Assembly (NCBI RefSeq): GCF_018860665.1
Contig: NZ_JAHKPK010000035.1
Span: 1-64,000, forward strand
Direction: 5' to 3'
DNA: 64,000 nt
DNA from: Pacificibacter marinus
Lineage (GTDB): Bacteria; Pseudomonadota; Alphaproteobacteria; Rhodobacterales; Rhodobacteraceae
Positions within the stretch are counted from its first letter, which is position 1. Every line of letters starts with the position of its first letter. The notes below the pieces were generated by a model that saw only the letters and a list, made by a program, of their open reading frames with translations, was not told the DNA's origin and made no database searches. The translations under genes and the position numbers were made by a program. Below, piece after piece: positions 44,828-53,639 of the stretch.

Positions 44828-45625
44828 ATGGCGACAGGTACAGTAGAGCGAACACTTATCTTGCTTCAGAGGCTGGCAGAGTCTCAGGGAGACACGACGA
44901 TCAAAGCTCTGTCCGCAGCGGTAGAGTTGCCGCCAAGTACGGTGCATCGTTTGCTTGGTTTGTTGGCCGAACAGGGCATGGTGGAGCGTGGGGCTTATCC
45001 GCGAAGCTACCGGGTCGGAACCGAATTTTATCGGATGTCGATGCGAGTGGTATCAAACTGCAGCATTAAAGATCTTGTTGATCCGGTCCTGAAACGTGTT
45101 GTCTCCAAGGTTGGAGAAACTTGCATGTTGATGCGTTACTTCCCCGAGGCAAAGCAGGTGCTGCTTGAGCATTTTGTCGATGGCCCTAGCCAACTCAGAT
45201 ACTTTGTCAGGTTCAACGACCCACTTTCGCTTGTGTGGGGTGCGCCAGGGCGCGCGATATTGGCAAACCTGCCTGCGGCAGAAGTTGAAGATATACTCAA
45301 TCAGAAACACTCAATGGCGTTAAACGGGGAACCTTTGCCCTCGATTGATGAAATGCGAACCATTCTGCATCAGATACGAACGCAGGGGTACGCCAAGTCG
45401 TCAGGCCAACAAGTGGAAAGCGCCGTTGGATTGGCGACACCTGTGTTCACAGGCGGAGGGGCGATCTTCGGCAGCATTTGCGTCACCGCACCCAATTATC
45501 GCTACGAGTCTGATAATGAAGAAAAGTTTGCAGATGCACTACGCGGCGCAGCGGCTGAACTGAGCGATTTGTTCGGCGACCCCGAGGCCGCGTCGAAAAT
45601 GTCTAAGGAGAATACTGATGTCTGA
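44828..45625 (+). CDS. IclR-family transcriptional regulator
   Basis: IclR regulator of 265 residues. N-terminal winged HTH: TTIKALSAAVELPPSTVHRL and GLLAEQGMVERGAYPRSYRV. The effector domain includes ARAILANLPAAEVEDIL and a C-terminal AVGLATPVFTGGGAIFGSIC, as is usual. It overlaps the LeuC-like start by 8 bases, so it heads the operon it probably controls. IclR proteins in catabolic islands often sense aromatic or dicarboxylic acids. Divergent transcription of the Pht5-like gene is likely also controlled. Confidence 0.88.
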   Translation: MATGTVERTLILLQRLAESQGDTTIKALSAAVELPPSTVHRLLGLLAEQGMVERGAYPRSYRVGTEFYRMSMRVVSNCSIKDLVDPVLKRVVSKVGETCMLMRYFPEAKQVLLEHFVDGPSQLRYFVRFNDPLSLVWGAPGRAILANLPAAEVEDILNQKHSMALNGEPLPSIDEMRTILHQIRTQGYAKSSGQQVESAVGLATPVFTGGGAIFGSICVTAPNYRYESDNEEKFADALRGAAAELSDLFGDPEAASKMSKENTDV

Positions 45626-47015
45626 TACTTATTTGGATAGGCTGTGGGATGCACACGTTATTGACCATTTAGAAGATGGCAGTGATTTGATTCACGTTGA
45701 TCGCCACCTTCTGCATGACTTGCATTGTGCAATTGCTTTTTCATCTGTTGAAGAGAGCGGCCGAGAGGTGAAGCATCCGGAGATGACTTGGGCTGTCGCG
45801 GACCACATGATTGCGACCGAGCCTGGACGGACGGGTACCAATGTACCCGGCGCACAACTGTTATTGGACCGGATGCGCAAGCACACCGACGACTACGGCG
45901 TAAAAATGTTTGGTATTGAAGATGCAAACCATGGCATTATTCACATCGTTTCAGCCGAGCAAGGTATCGCGCTTCCGGGGCTCACCGTACTTGCTTGCGA
46001 CAGCCATGCATGCACGGTTGGTGCGCTTGGCACGCTGACTTGGGGCACGGGCACGAGTGAAGCCGAGCATATTCTCGCGACGCAAACGATCAGATCAACC
46101 AAGCCAAAACTAATGCGTGTCGAGTTTGAAGGCTCTCTACGTGAGGGTGTGCGCGCCAAAGATCTTATTTTGCATCTTATCGGGCATATCGGGGGAAGTG
46201 GCGGGCATGGGTATGCTATCGAATATGATGGTACTGCGCTTCGATCGTTGTCGATCGAAGACCGAATGACGTTGTGCAACATGACGATGGAAGCCGGTGC
46301 TGAAATTGCGCTGATCCGGCCAGATGAAAAGGTCTATGACTATTTGAAGGGTCGCAACTACGCCCCGGCAGGCGAAGAATGGGATCTAGCGGTCGCGCAT
46401 TGGCGGGCTTTGGCCGCCAATTGTGACGAGACAGGAGATCGCGTTGTTACGCTGGATGTCAGCGATCTCGGACCGCAAATTACTTGGGGGACAATGCCGT
46501 CGCAAGTCATCAGCATTGACGGGACTATCCCCGATCCTGAGCAGGAGCCTGACGAGAGTGCGCGCGCGCAAATGCAGCGCGCAATGGAATACATGGGCGT
46601 TGGTCCCGGTGATAGTATTAAGGGGTTAGACGTCCAGCAGGTGTTTATTGGCTCTTGTACCAATGCACGGATCGACGATTTACGCCGCGCCTCGCGCATT
46701 GTTGCGGGAAAGAGGGTGGCTGACACCGTACGTGCAATCGTCGTTCCCGGATCGCGCAACATCAAACAGCTCGCTGAGCAAGAAGGGCTTGATCGAATTT
46801 TCTTGGATGCAGGGATGGAATGGCACGAGGCCGGTTGTTCGATGTGTGCGGCCATCAATGGTGATTTGGTGGCACCTGATACACGTTGTGTTTCAACATC
46901 CAATCGCAATTTTGAGGGTCGCCAAGGTCTACGCGCGCGTAGTCACCTTGTCAGTCCAGAAATCGCCGCGGCTTGTGCCGTCAGCGGCAAGATTAGCAAT
47001 CCTTGGGAGGTATAA
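45618..47015 (+). CDS. LeuC-like aconitase-superfamily hydro-lyase, large subunit
   Basis: Large subunit of an isopropylmalate isomerase-type hydro-lyase, 465 residues. The [4Fe-4S] Cys are in FIGSCTNARIDDLRRAS, and GCSMC (in WHEAGCSMCAAINGD); STSNRNFEGRQG and LVSPEIAAACAVSGKI are conserved. An early active-site segment is GTNVPGAQLLLDRM. It is followed by a LeuD-like subunit and a PEPM/ICL lyase, but there is no leuB or leuA, so leucine synthesis is unlikely. A hydratase for a substituted maleate or related diacid (dimethylmaleate hydratase type) is the better reading. SD AAGGAGA precedes ATG 45618. Confidence 0.85.
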   Translation: MSDTYLDRLWDAHVIDHLEDGSDLIHVDRHLLHDLHCAIAFSSVEESGREVKHPEMTWAVADHMIATEPGRTGTNVPGAQLLLDRMRKHTDDYGVKMFGIEDANHGIIHIVSAEQGIALPGLTVLACDSHACTVGALGTLTWGTGTSEAEHILATQTIRSTKPKLMRVEFEGSLREGVRAKDLILHLIGHIGGSGGHGYAIEYDGTALRSLSIEDRMTLCNMTMEAGAEIALIRPDEKVYDYLKGRNYAPAGEEWDLAVAHWRALAANCDETGDRVVTLDVSDLGPQITWGTMPSQVISIDGTIPDPEQEPDESARAQMQRAMEYMGVGPGDSIKGLDVQQVFIGSCTNARIDDLRRASRIVAGKRVADTVRAIVVPGSRNIKQLAEQEGLDRIFLDAGMEWHEAGCSMCAAINGDLVAPDTRCVSTSNRNFEGRQGLRARSHLVSPEIAAACAVSGKISNPWEV

Positions 47016-47018
47016 ACC

Positions 47019-47666
47019 GTGAAGCCATTTGAAAACTTTCGAGGCATCGCAATGCCGATGATGCGCCCAGACATCGATACCGAACAAATGATCAACAGAG
47101 ACTTCTTGATCACAGCCTCCCGCAAGGGACTTAGCAAAGGGTTATTTCATGACCTGCGCTATAGAAATGGCGAGAAACAAGCTGATTTTGTGATGAACCT
47201 GCCGCAGTATAGAGACGCGAAAGTATTGATTGGTGGACCGAACTTTGCCAGTGGCTCGTCGCGAGAACATGCTGTTTGGGCTGTTGTGGATTACGGGATT
47301 GGCGCGGTTATTGCGCCAAGCTACGGCGTGCATTTTTATCGCAATGCTCTTAAGAACGGATTGTTGCCGGTTATTCTTCCGCTTGCAGACGTCGCTGAGA
47401 TTGCAGCCGCTGTTGAGGCCAGCAACGGCAGCTGTGAAGTTGCCGTGTCCCTAACAGAGCAGACTGTCAAGTTGGACAATGGAAAAGAATACGCATTCGA
47501 GATCCATAGCGAAGCCAAGGAAGCATTGTTGGCGGGGCTTGATGATATCGAACGCACTTTACGCCGCTCAACGCGCATTTCGGCTTTTCAAGCCAAAGAC
47601 CGGCTTGAGCGCCCTTGGGTCTACTTAAGTAAAGGCCAAGCCCCCACTGAAATTTCGCCGGAGTAA
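47019..47666 (+). CDS. LeuD-like hydro-lyase, small subunit
   Basis: Swivelling domain subunit (215 residues) that completes the active site. The family motif GPNFASGSSREHAVWAVVDY is clear, and GAVIAPSYGVHFYRNALKNG differs from LeuD, which usually has FADIFYNNCFKNG there. This supports a substrate other than isopropylmalate. GTG 47019 is preceded by GGGAGG at 47005-47010. It starts 3 bases after the large subunit. The two would form the heterodimeric hydro-lyase. Confidence 0.85.
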   Translation: MKPFENFRGIAMPMMRPDIDTEQMINRDFLITASRKGLSKGLFHDLRYRNGEKQADFVMNLPQYRDAKVLIGGPNFASGSSREHAVWAVVDYGIGAVIAPSYGVHFYRNALKNGLLPVILPLADVAEIAAAVEASNGSCEVAVSLTEQTVKLDNGKEYAFEIHSEAKEALLAGLDDIERTLRRSTRISAFQAKDRLERPWVYLSKGQAPTEISPE

Positions 47667-47672
47667 GATAGC

Positions 47673-48548
47673 GTGAAACCGACAACCAAAATGCGGCAAC
47701 TCTTGGCGAATGGGACGACGACCATAATGCCTGCTGTGGGGGATCCTTTTTCCGCCCGCCTTGTGCTGGCAGAAGGTTACGAAACGATTATGGTTTCCGG
47801 GAATGCTACATCCGCGATGCGTTTAGGTCTGCCGGATGTCGGATTGCTTAGCCTTCCAGAAAATGCGGATAATGTCCGTCGGATTTATGATGCAACTGGC
47901 CTTGCAGTCTTCGCCGATGCTGACACCGGTTATGGAAACGAATTTTCTGTGCGCCGAACGATACGGGAATTTGAACGTGCCGGTGCGGCTGCGATCATGT
48001 TTGAAGATCAGGTCTTTCCCAAGAAATGTGGAATGTTGGCGGGTAAGGAAGTCATTTCAACCGAGCAGATGGTCGATAAAATAAAAGCGGCCGTTGACGC
48101 ACGCGACGACAATGATTTTGTAATTGTCGGTCGCACAGACGCAAGAGATGTAGAAGGATTTCAAGCCGCGGTTGATCGAGCAAACGCCTATGCCGAAGCT
48201 GGAGCCGACGCGATTTACGTAGCGGGCCCTCGGACTGAGACGGAAACGCAAGCTTTGATCCGCGCTCTGGAAATACCACAGCTTTACAACACGACGCCGA
48301 ACGGCAAAGGACCACAATACTCGGTCGACGACTTGACCGAGTTGGGGTTTAGCCTTTTTACATTTTCGGTTTATTTGCTTCTGGTCGCCATGGTCCCCAT
48401 GCGCGACATGCTTCAGATCCTGAAGCAGACTGGTGATCTGAGCGTTGCAACCCGCGGTGCCGCCAGCTTGGACGAATATCTCAAACTTCTCGATTTGGAC
48501 GGCTGGAGCAGTCCACTCGTGGCACCTACATCGGGAGCGCGCACATGA
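47673..48548 (+). CDS. PEP mutase/isocitrate lyase superfamily C-C lyase (methylisocitrate or dimethylmalate lyase-like)
   Basis: TIM-barrel lyase of 291 residues. Motifs include FADADTGYGNEFSVRRTIRE (Mg site) and PKKCGMLAGKEVISTEQM, the KKCGx loop of lyases with the catalytic Cys; NKxG or other loops mark PEP mutases. VGRTDARDVEGFQAAVDRA is the conserved R-T-D-A stretch. 2-Methylisocitrate lyase has KKCGH; here the last position is Met. The gene is 6 bases after the LeuD-like subunit, so the hydrated diacid could be cleaved to smaller acids (for example pyruvate plus propionate). GTG 47673 is the start. It overlaps tctB by 4 bases. Confidence 0.85.
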   Translation: MKPTTKMRQLLANGTTTIMPAVGDPFSARLVLAEGYETIMVSGNATSAMRLGLPDVGLLSLPENADNVRRIYDATGLAVFADADTGYGNEFSVRRTIREFERAGAAAIMFEDQVFPKKCGMLAGKEVISTEQMVDKIKAAVDARDDNDFVIVGRTDARDVEGFQAAVDRANAYAEAGADAIYVAGPRTETETQALIRALEIPQLYNTTPNGKGPQYSVDDLTELGFSLFTFSVYLLLVAMVPMRDMLQILKQTGDLSVATRGAASLDEYLKLLDLDGWSSPLVAPTSGART

Positions 48549-49030
48549 AAGAAAATTTTTTTACCAAGCTGGACAGATGGGGTGCCTTGCTGACGGCTCT
48601 CGCCATTGCCGCGATATCAATTGCTTACCTTACGCAATCTTATCTCGCATCTTCTAAGTTATATAACATCATCTTTCTCGTGCCGATGGTGCTTATTGCG
48701 GTATTCTTGACCGTCATCATAATTGGCCGTTCTCTCAAAATGGTGCTCAAATCATCCTCGGCCGATGTCACAAATAATAATCCTACCCCAACATCAGATG
48801 GCAAGAATTTGGTGATCGCGGGCTTGATGGGTGGGTTTTTGGTTTATGCGTTTTCCATCCGTTACGTCGGGTTTGACGTCGCCAGCGCTTTCTACATCGC
48901 GTTCAGCCTTTGGATACAGGGAGAGCGCAGAATAATCGTGATCGTCCTTATGTCTGTCATCACTGCATTTGCCGTTACATGGTTGTTGATCCATGGCGCA
49001 CGCGTTCCTGCAATCGCAACATTTCTGTAG
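48545..49030 (+). CDS. TctB-type small membrane subunit of a TTT transporter
   Basis: 161 residues with four predicted membrane segments (for example ALAIAAISIAYLTQSYLA and FLVPMVLIAVFLTVIII). Low sequence conservation is normal for TctB; context with tctA and tctC makes the call. It overlaps the lyase gene (ATGA), tying transport and lysis of the same acid into one coupled unit. Confidence 0.8.
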   Translation: MKENFFTKLDRWGALLTALAIAAISIAYLTQSYLASSKLYNIIFLVPMVLIAVFLTVIIIGRSLKMVLKSSSADVTNNNPTPTSDGKNLVIAGLMGGFLVYAFSIRYVGFDVASAFYIAFSLWIQGERRIIVIVLMSVITAFAVTWLLIHGARVPAIATFL

Positions 49031-49039
49031 GGGATTGGT

Positions 49040-50551
49040 ATGAATTTCATAGATTTTCCAGCACTTCACGACAGCTTTGGAATACTTACCCAAAGCTATA
49101 TTCCATGGCTAATGATTGTTCCTGGCCTGCTTATTGGTCTTGCAGGTGGCGCGCTGCCGGGCATTTCAGGCACGATGATCTTGGCGCTGATGCTGCCGGT
49201 CACTCCTTATATGGACTTTTTCACAGCAATTGTCTTCTTGACTTCGGTGTTCACCGGCGCGGGATATGGAGGTGCCGTTCCGGCTATTCTCGTTAATATG
49301 CCTGGGTCTACAGCGGCGGTGGCCACCACCTTTGATGGATTTCCAATGGCACGGTCCGGGAAACATAACGAAGCTTTGGGGCTTGGGTTGGCGGCATCCA
49401 CTATTGGCACCCTCATCAGCTATCTTGTCTTGTTTGTGCTTATTAACTTTGTCGCGAAGGCTGTGCTGAAACTTGGCCCTGTCGAAATGGCAGTGGTGGC
49501 GATCTGGGGAATATCAATGATTGCGATGTTGCGAGGTGGAAACGTTGAGCGCGGTATTTTGGCTGGCGTTTTTGGTTTGCTCATCGGTACGATAGGGATC
49601 AGCCCGATAGGTCGTATGCGTGGGACGTTCGGTCTGCCAGAGTTGATTGACGGGGTGGCTGTTGTGCCCGCGATGATCGGGATTCTGGCGACAGCTGAAT
49701 TGTTTAACTTAGCACGTTCAAAATACATCATAGACAATGATGCGGCTCGGATTGTCAGCTTTCCACTCATCTTGAAAGGTTTTCGAGACGTATTTGGTTA
49801 TTGGCGCACGCTTTCCCGCGGAAGCCTGATTGGCATTTTTGTCGGTGCTATTCCCGGTGTTGGCGCTTCGGTTGCAAATTTAGTCTCATATGCAGCTGCG
49901 AGACGTTCTGATCCGGATCCTAACAGTTATGGGAAAGGAAATCCCAATGGGTTGGTCGCTTCGGAAGCAGCGAACAGCAGTTCTGAGGGGGGAGCAATGG
50001 GAACGCTACTTGCTCTTGGCCTTCCTGGCGGTGGCGGGACTGCGGTGTTGCTGGCGGCATTTGCGATGCATAATGTCACCGGCGGCCCCCGCTTTATCGC
50101 TGATCACAAAGATACTGTTTACGCGATTTTGATTTCCAATATGGTCCAAAGCCTTTTGCTGATTGTTGTCGGATTGTTGTTTATCCGAATGGCTGTTGTG
50201 ATCATTAAGATTCAAGTCCGCCATTTGGTTCCAACTGTGATCGTGATCGCTATGGCTGGCAGCTACGCGATAACAGGGAATTTAACCGGACCAATAACGC
50301 TCGCGATATTTAGCGTAATCGGATGGGTCTTTGCCCGATATGATTACGCTCCGGCGGCTGCCGTTGTGGGGTTGTTACTTGGACGCTTTGTTGAAAGCCA
50401 ATTTGTGTTTTCACATCAACTGAGTGGCGGAAAATTATCATTTATTCTAGAGCGTCCAATTGCTCTGATCATGATCGCCATCTTTTTGATATCACTGGTG
50501 TATCCGTGGATTAACGCGCGCATGAGATGTCGGAAAACGAACGAGGAATAG
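49040..50551 (+). CDS. TctA-type large membrane subunit of a TTT transporter
   Basis: 503 residues with about 11-12 membrane segments. Two conserved TctA signatures are present: LAGGALPGISGTMILAL near residue 38, and GNPNGLVASEAANSSSEGGA with LLALGLPGGGGTAVLLAAF in the second half. It forms the channel for a binding-protein-dependent, sodium- or proton-driven uptake of carboxylates. The start has GGGGA 9 bases before ATG 49040. With TctB and TctC it should import the diacid used by the hydro-lyase and lyase. Confidence 0.9.
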   Translation: MNFIDFPALHDSFGILTQSYIPWLMIVPGLLIGLAGGALPGISGTMILALMLPVTPYMDFFTAIVFLTSVFTGAGYGGAVPAILVNMPGSTAAVATTFDGFPMARSGKHNEALGLGLAASTIGTLISYLVLFVLINFVAKAVLKLGPVEMAVVAIWGISMIAMLRGGNVERGILAGVFGLLIGTIGISPIGRMRGTFGLPELIDGVAVVPAMIGILATAELFNLARSKYIIDNDAARIVSFPLILKGFRDVFGYWRTLSRGSLIGIFVGAIPGVGASVANLVSYAAARRSDPDPNSYGKGNPNGLVASEAANSSSEGGAMGTLLALGLPGGGGTAVLLAAFAMHNVTGGPRFIADHKDTVYAILISNMVQSLLLIVVGLLFIRMAVVIIKIQVRHLVPTVIVIAMAGSYAITGNLTGPITLAIFSVIGWVFARYDYAPAAAVVGLLLGRFVESQFVFSHQLSGGKLSFILERPIALIMIAIFLISLVYPWINARMRCRKTNEE

Positions 50552-50599
50552 ACACTTAACTTGCAGACCATTCAACACTTTCTGAGGAGGAGAAAGACT

Positions 50600-51583
50600 A
50601 TGAATTTACGAAATATTATGTTGGCCACAATCACGTCGGTGCTTACTTTTGGCTCTACCGTTGCGGTCTCTCAGGACGCATACCCTGATCATACGATAGA
50701 GATGACTGGGCCATATAGCGCGGGGGGCGGCACTGACCGACTGGCGCGGTTCACCGCTTCTGCCCTTTCCGATGAACTTGGCGTACCGATCAATGTGGTT
50801 AACCGCCCTGGCGGTGGATTATTTACCGGAACGTTATACTTTTTCAATCAAGCGCCGGACGGATACAACATCATGTTTACGCCGCCGACGCCTTATATGG
50901 TGAACCATATCGAAAATATGGGCGCGCCATATAAAATAGATGATTTTATCTACGTTAATGCACAAGAAGTGGCTCAATCATTGCTGATGGTGTCTGAAAC
51001 AAGTGAATTACAAACGCTTGAAGACATTATCGCAGGCTTGAGAGAGCCCGGGAAATTGAGCGCTGGCGTTATTGCGGGGTCTGGAGAGCATATCTCACTG
51101 TTGCTGATGATGAAGACCTTGGGAATCCCTGCTGAAAACCTGCGGTTAGTTACGTTTGATGGGGGCGGACCAACAAGAACGGCCCTTGCCGGCGCACAAA
51201 TTGATTTCGGGATGGTTGCTGGACAGGGAAGTGAGGTGATCTTTGACCAAGTGCGCAAAATTGCTGTGTTCGCGGATGAGATAAATCCCGATTGGCCAGA
51301 GGCCGTTCCTGTAAACGAAGCGCTCGCTCAGTTTGATGTCGAAATTCCAATTCTGGATTCATCTGTGCGCTCAATGGTCGTACGTCGTGAGTTCAAAGAG
51401 CAATATCCGGAGCGTTATGAAACGTTTGTCGCGGCGTACCGCAGGGCTGTCGAAAGCCCCGAGTTCCAGCAGGCTGCAGAGGACGGAAAATTTGGTGCTG
51501 TTTGGAACGGGCCAGAGGTATCGCAAGAGATTGTGGAGAGGAACTTTAATCTTCTTTTAGAACATTCTGCTATTTTGGAATAA
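50600..51583 (+). CDS. TctC-type substrate-binding protein
   Basis: 327 residues with a Sec signal peptide (MNLRNIMLATITSVLTFGST, cut near VAVSQD). Mature part: IEMTGPYSAGGGTDRLARF, NVVNRPGGGLFTGTLYFF and a late AGVIAGSGEHISLLLMM, all BUG/TctC motifs. GGAGGAG lies just upstream of ATG 50600, which is preferred to an upstream in-frame start at 50561. It binds the carboxylate in the periplasm and gives it to TctAB. The gap after it (to 51852) holds a long imperfect inverted repeat (CCGTTCG and CGAACGG) and no gene. Confidence 0.88.
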   Translation: MNLRNIMLATITSVLTFGSTVAVSQDAYPDHTIEMTGPYSAGGGTDRLARFTASALSDELGVPINVVNRPGGGLFTGTLYFFNQAPDGYNIMFTPPTPYMVNHIENMGAPYKIDDFIYVNAQEVAQSLLMVSETSELQTLEDIIAGLREPGKLSAGVIAGSGEHISLLLMMKTLGIPAENLRLVTFDGGGPTRTALAGAQIDFGMVAGQGSEVIFDQVRKIAVFADEINPDWPEAVPVNEALAQFDVEIPILDSSVRSMVVRREFKEQYPERYETFVAAYRRAVESPEFQQAAEDGKFGAVWNGPEVSQEIVERNFNLLLEHSAILE

Positions 51584-51852
51584 CGTACAAGGAATCTCGC
51601 CGTTCGGAAATCAGGCCGCATATTTTGCCGCTTTTTCGAACGGCGACGCAATCTTAATTGAATGCATTAGGTTATAGGACACGAGCTTCATCCTAATATG
51701 TCAATCCTATTGCGAAATAAATTCTGACATCGTCGGCCAACGGATCAGCGTAGGCGAGGAGGAATTTTGTTTCCAACGTGTCACAAGCGATTGAAAACGT
51801 GCGCTGGCTCATTCTTTAGCAAACGTGCCGACTTTGGTTAACCGGTTGTTCT

Positions 51853-52089
51853 TTAAGTATCTGACTTTTTAAGTAGGGAGAAAGCTTGCACTCCCAGTCC
51901 TTCAGCAACCCGATGAAGATTATCTATGGAGATATTCTGCTCTGATCGTTCGACAGCGCTGAGGTAAGTGCGATTCAACCCCGCTTCTGCTGCTAGGCGT
52001 TCTTGTGACCAGCCTTTTTCAGCACGAAGTAACCGCATGTTGCGGGCAAGTGTGTCTCTGAGAGGGCTTTTGGGTATTCGTTTCACCAC
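51853..52089 (-). CDS. Small XRE-family DNA-binding protein
   Basis: A 78-residue helix-turn-helix of the Cro/CI type: LRDTLARNMRLLRAEKGWSQ followed by ERLAAEAGLNRTYLSAVERS, with INIDNLHRVAEGLG-like continuation (ISIDNLHRVAEGLG). Complete single-domain regulators like this often act as autorepressors. It is divergent from a 132-residue gene at 52182, with a 12-bp inverted repeat between them. A toxin-antitoxin or plasmid-control pair is possible, but no toxin motif was recognised. Confidence 0.85.
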   Translation of the reverse strand: MVKRIPKSPLRDTLARNMRLLRAEKGWSQERLAAEAGLNRTYLSAVERSEQNISIDNLHRVAEGLGVQAFSLLKKSDT

Positions 52090-52102
52090 TAGTTCTATTG
52101 GT

Positions 52103-52141
52103 GAATGTCTCTTATAACTCTACCTGTTTTAAGAGACATTC
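52103..52141. promoter_or_regulatory. 12-bp inverted repeat between XRE gene and 52182 gene
   Basis: GAATGTCTCTTA (52103-52114) and TAAGAGACATTC (52130-52141) are perfectly inverted, 15 bases apart. They fill the short divergent interval (92 bases), overlapping the expected promoters of both genes. A likely operator for the XRE protein. Confidence 0.6.
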
Positions 52142-52181
52142 GACTTAAGAATGACAATTGCGCCTTAAAGGAGTGATGAAC

Positions 52182-52580
52182 ATGAGCGTTGATTTGATGA
52201 AGCTGGAAAAAAGAGCTCGGCAGGATGATGATCTGCCGAGTTTACATTATGAATATACTTTTACGAACAACGGGGGACGAGGACAAATTTTCTTGAGCCC
52301 TAGCGCACAATACATTTCATTTACGACACGAGAGTTACCTATGGTGGTTCGCGATGTCATCAAGTTCGCAGCTAAGCGGATGGACATATCAGAAGGTACG
52401 CTACGAAAATGGGTTGCATTAACTGCGAGAGGTGAAGAGTTGCCCTGCGATGCTCTTACTAAGGCAGGCCTGCCCTGCAAAAACCCTGTTGAATGCCATC
52501 TAATTCCAGAAAACCCGAGAGAATTTGACCCAAGTGCAAAGATCTACTGCGCAGTGCATATGAAAATGTTCGATAGCTGA
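52182..52580 (+). CDS. Unrecognised protein with C-terminal Cys/His motif
   Basis: 132 residues; I do not recognise a family for the N-terminal part. AAAGGAG lies 8 bases before ATG 52182, so this start is chosen over 52158 or 52176. The C-terminus has CDALTKAGLPCKN then IYCAVHMK, a C-x9-C...C-x2-H pattern seen in small zinc-binding tails (CxAxTKxGxxCxN...CxxH), often in phage- or plasmid-borne proteins. A central helix-rich part (VRDVIKFAAKRMDISEGTLR) could contact DNA. It is divergent from the XRE gene and may be its target. Function unknown. Confidence 0.7.
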   Translation: MSVDLMKLEKRARQDDDLPSLHYEYTFTNNGGRGQIFLSPSAQYISFTTRELPMVVRDVIKFAAKRMDISEGTLRKWVALTARGEELPCDALTKAGLPCKNPVECHLIPENPREFDPSAKIYCAVHMKMFDS

Positions 52581-52712
52581 GCCCAAATCTGATGCGGGCG
52601 CTGAAGGCATGAGCAGTGATATTTAAAGTCTGCTTCTCTTAAACGGGGAGCGAATGTGGGACGGAACTCTGGGCTTGGTTAAGCACCAAACACTTCAGCT
52701 GCGTTTTAGCCT

Positions 52713-53486
52713 TTATCCACGGACCTGAATGAATTCAACGGCCCCGTCGTGCAGGAATGCAGCGGTCAGGCGGCCTGTGGCATATGCTCCGGTATCCACC
52801 GAAATCACGCCGTTGCTCTCTTGTGGGACATCTACGATGGTGTGCCCGTGGACAACCCAAAGCCCGTCTTGCCGTGGCTGCTGTTGAAAGCGCACATGGC
52901 CCCAAGTCAAGGCTTGGTCCTTTTGATGTTCTATGGGCAGTGACGGGTCTGCGCCAGCATGGACCACAACAACATTGCCACTTTGAAACACGCGCGGTCG
53001 GTCGCTGAGCCATTGCTCAAGCCCCGATGGCATAGCGGCCAAAAGATGTTCATGCGCTTGTCTTAGGGCCGCTGGCGCGTTGTTTTGGCTCAAATTCAAG
53101 GCGCCATAGCTTGCCATCGTTTGCAAGCCGCCATGACGCATCCATCTGTTCCCTGCTTCTTCTGGATTACGCATAAATGACAACATCATTTCTTCATGGT
53201 TGCCCAAAATAACCACTGTGTTTGGGCGTGTGGTTTCTAACGCGCGTATGCGCTCTAAAACCTCTGCGCTGTGTTCGCCGCGGTCTATTAAGTCGCCAAC
53301 AAAGATCCAACGAGCGTCGGGCGCTTGGTGGTTTAACTGATCGATCATCGCGTCTAAGCAGCCCAGCTGCCCATGGATGTCTCCCACGACAGCAAGGTTT
53401 TCTTCTGGACTTGGTGGGCCACCTTCAAATCGTAAAATAGGTGCAGTTTCTTTTGGCTTTCGCGGGCGAAAAAAACGCTTAAACAT
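52713..53486 (-). CDS. Serine/threonine phosphatase-type metallophosphoesterase
   Basis: Calcineurin-like phosphoesterase of 257 residues. All PPP/metallophosphoesterase motifs are present: GDIHGQLG, VFGDLIDRG-type (FVGDLIDRGEHSAEV), LGNHEEMM and C-terminal VVHAGADP and VHGHTIVD. Family members are bacterial protein phosphatases or ApaH-like hydrolases. In exopolysaccharide loci such an enzyme may modulate phosphorylation, for instance of the Wzc-type kinase at 56307, but this link is inferred. AAAGG precedes ATG 53486. Confidence 0.88.
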   Translation of the reverse strand: MFKRFFRPRKPKETAPILRFEGGPPSPEENLAVVGDIHGQLGCLDAMIDQLNHQAPDARWIFVGDLIDRGEHSAEVLERIRALETTRPNTVVILGNHEEMMLSFMRNPEEAGNRWMRHGGLQTMASYGALNLSQNNAPAALRQAHEHLLAAMPSGLEQWLSDRPRVFQSGNVVVVHAGADPSLPIEHQKDQALTWGHVRFQQQPRQDGLWVVHGHTIVDVPQESNGVISVDTGAYATGRLTAAFLHDGAVEFIQVRG

Positions 53487-53517
53487 CGGGAAAACCTTTC
53501 CTTTGAACAGAGGTCAA

Positions 53518-53551
53518 ACACAAACCGCGCCCAACGGAGCGCGGTTTGTGT
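53518..53551. terminator. 13-bp perfect hairpin after the ClpP-like gene
   Basis: ACACAAACCGCGC and GCGCGGTTTGTGT form a perfect 13-bp stem with an 8-base loop. It lies between the ClpP-like gene stop (53640, minus strand) and the phosphatase start (53486). A short T-rich tail follows on the minus strand, so a terminator or attenuator is possible. Confidence 0.55.
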
Positions 53552-53639
53552 TTATGAAAATGCCACGCATTATTATAGGCCATATCAACATCGGAGCGCA
53601 AATAAAGCGGTGCTGATCTCACGCGCGGTTAGTCATGCC

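Noticed and set aside
45618-47666. leuC/leuD for leucine biosynthesis
   Set aside because: No leuA or leuB nearby, IclR control, a C-C lyase and a TTT transporter in the same operon, and a diverged loop in the small subunit argue for a catabolic hydro-lyase.
47673-48548. Phosphoenolpyruvate mutase or phosphonate enzyme
   Set aside because: The KKCG loop with Cys fits C-C lyases, and no phosphonate genes are around it.
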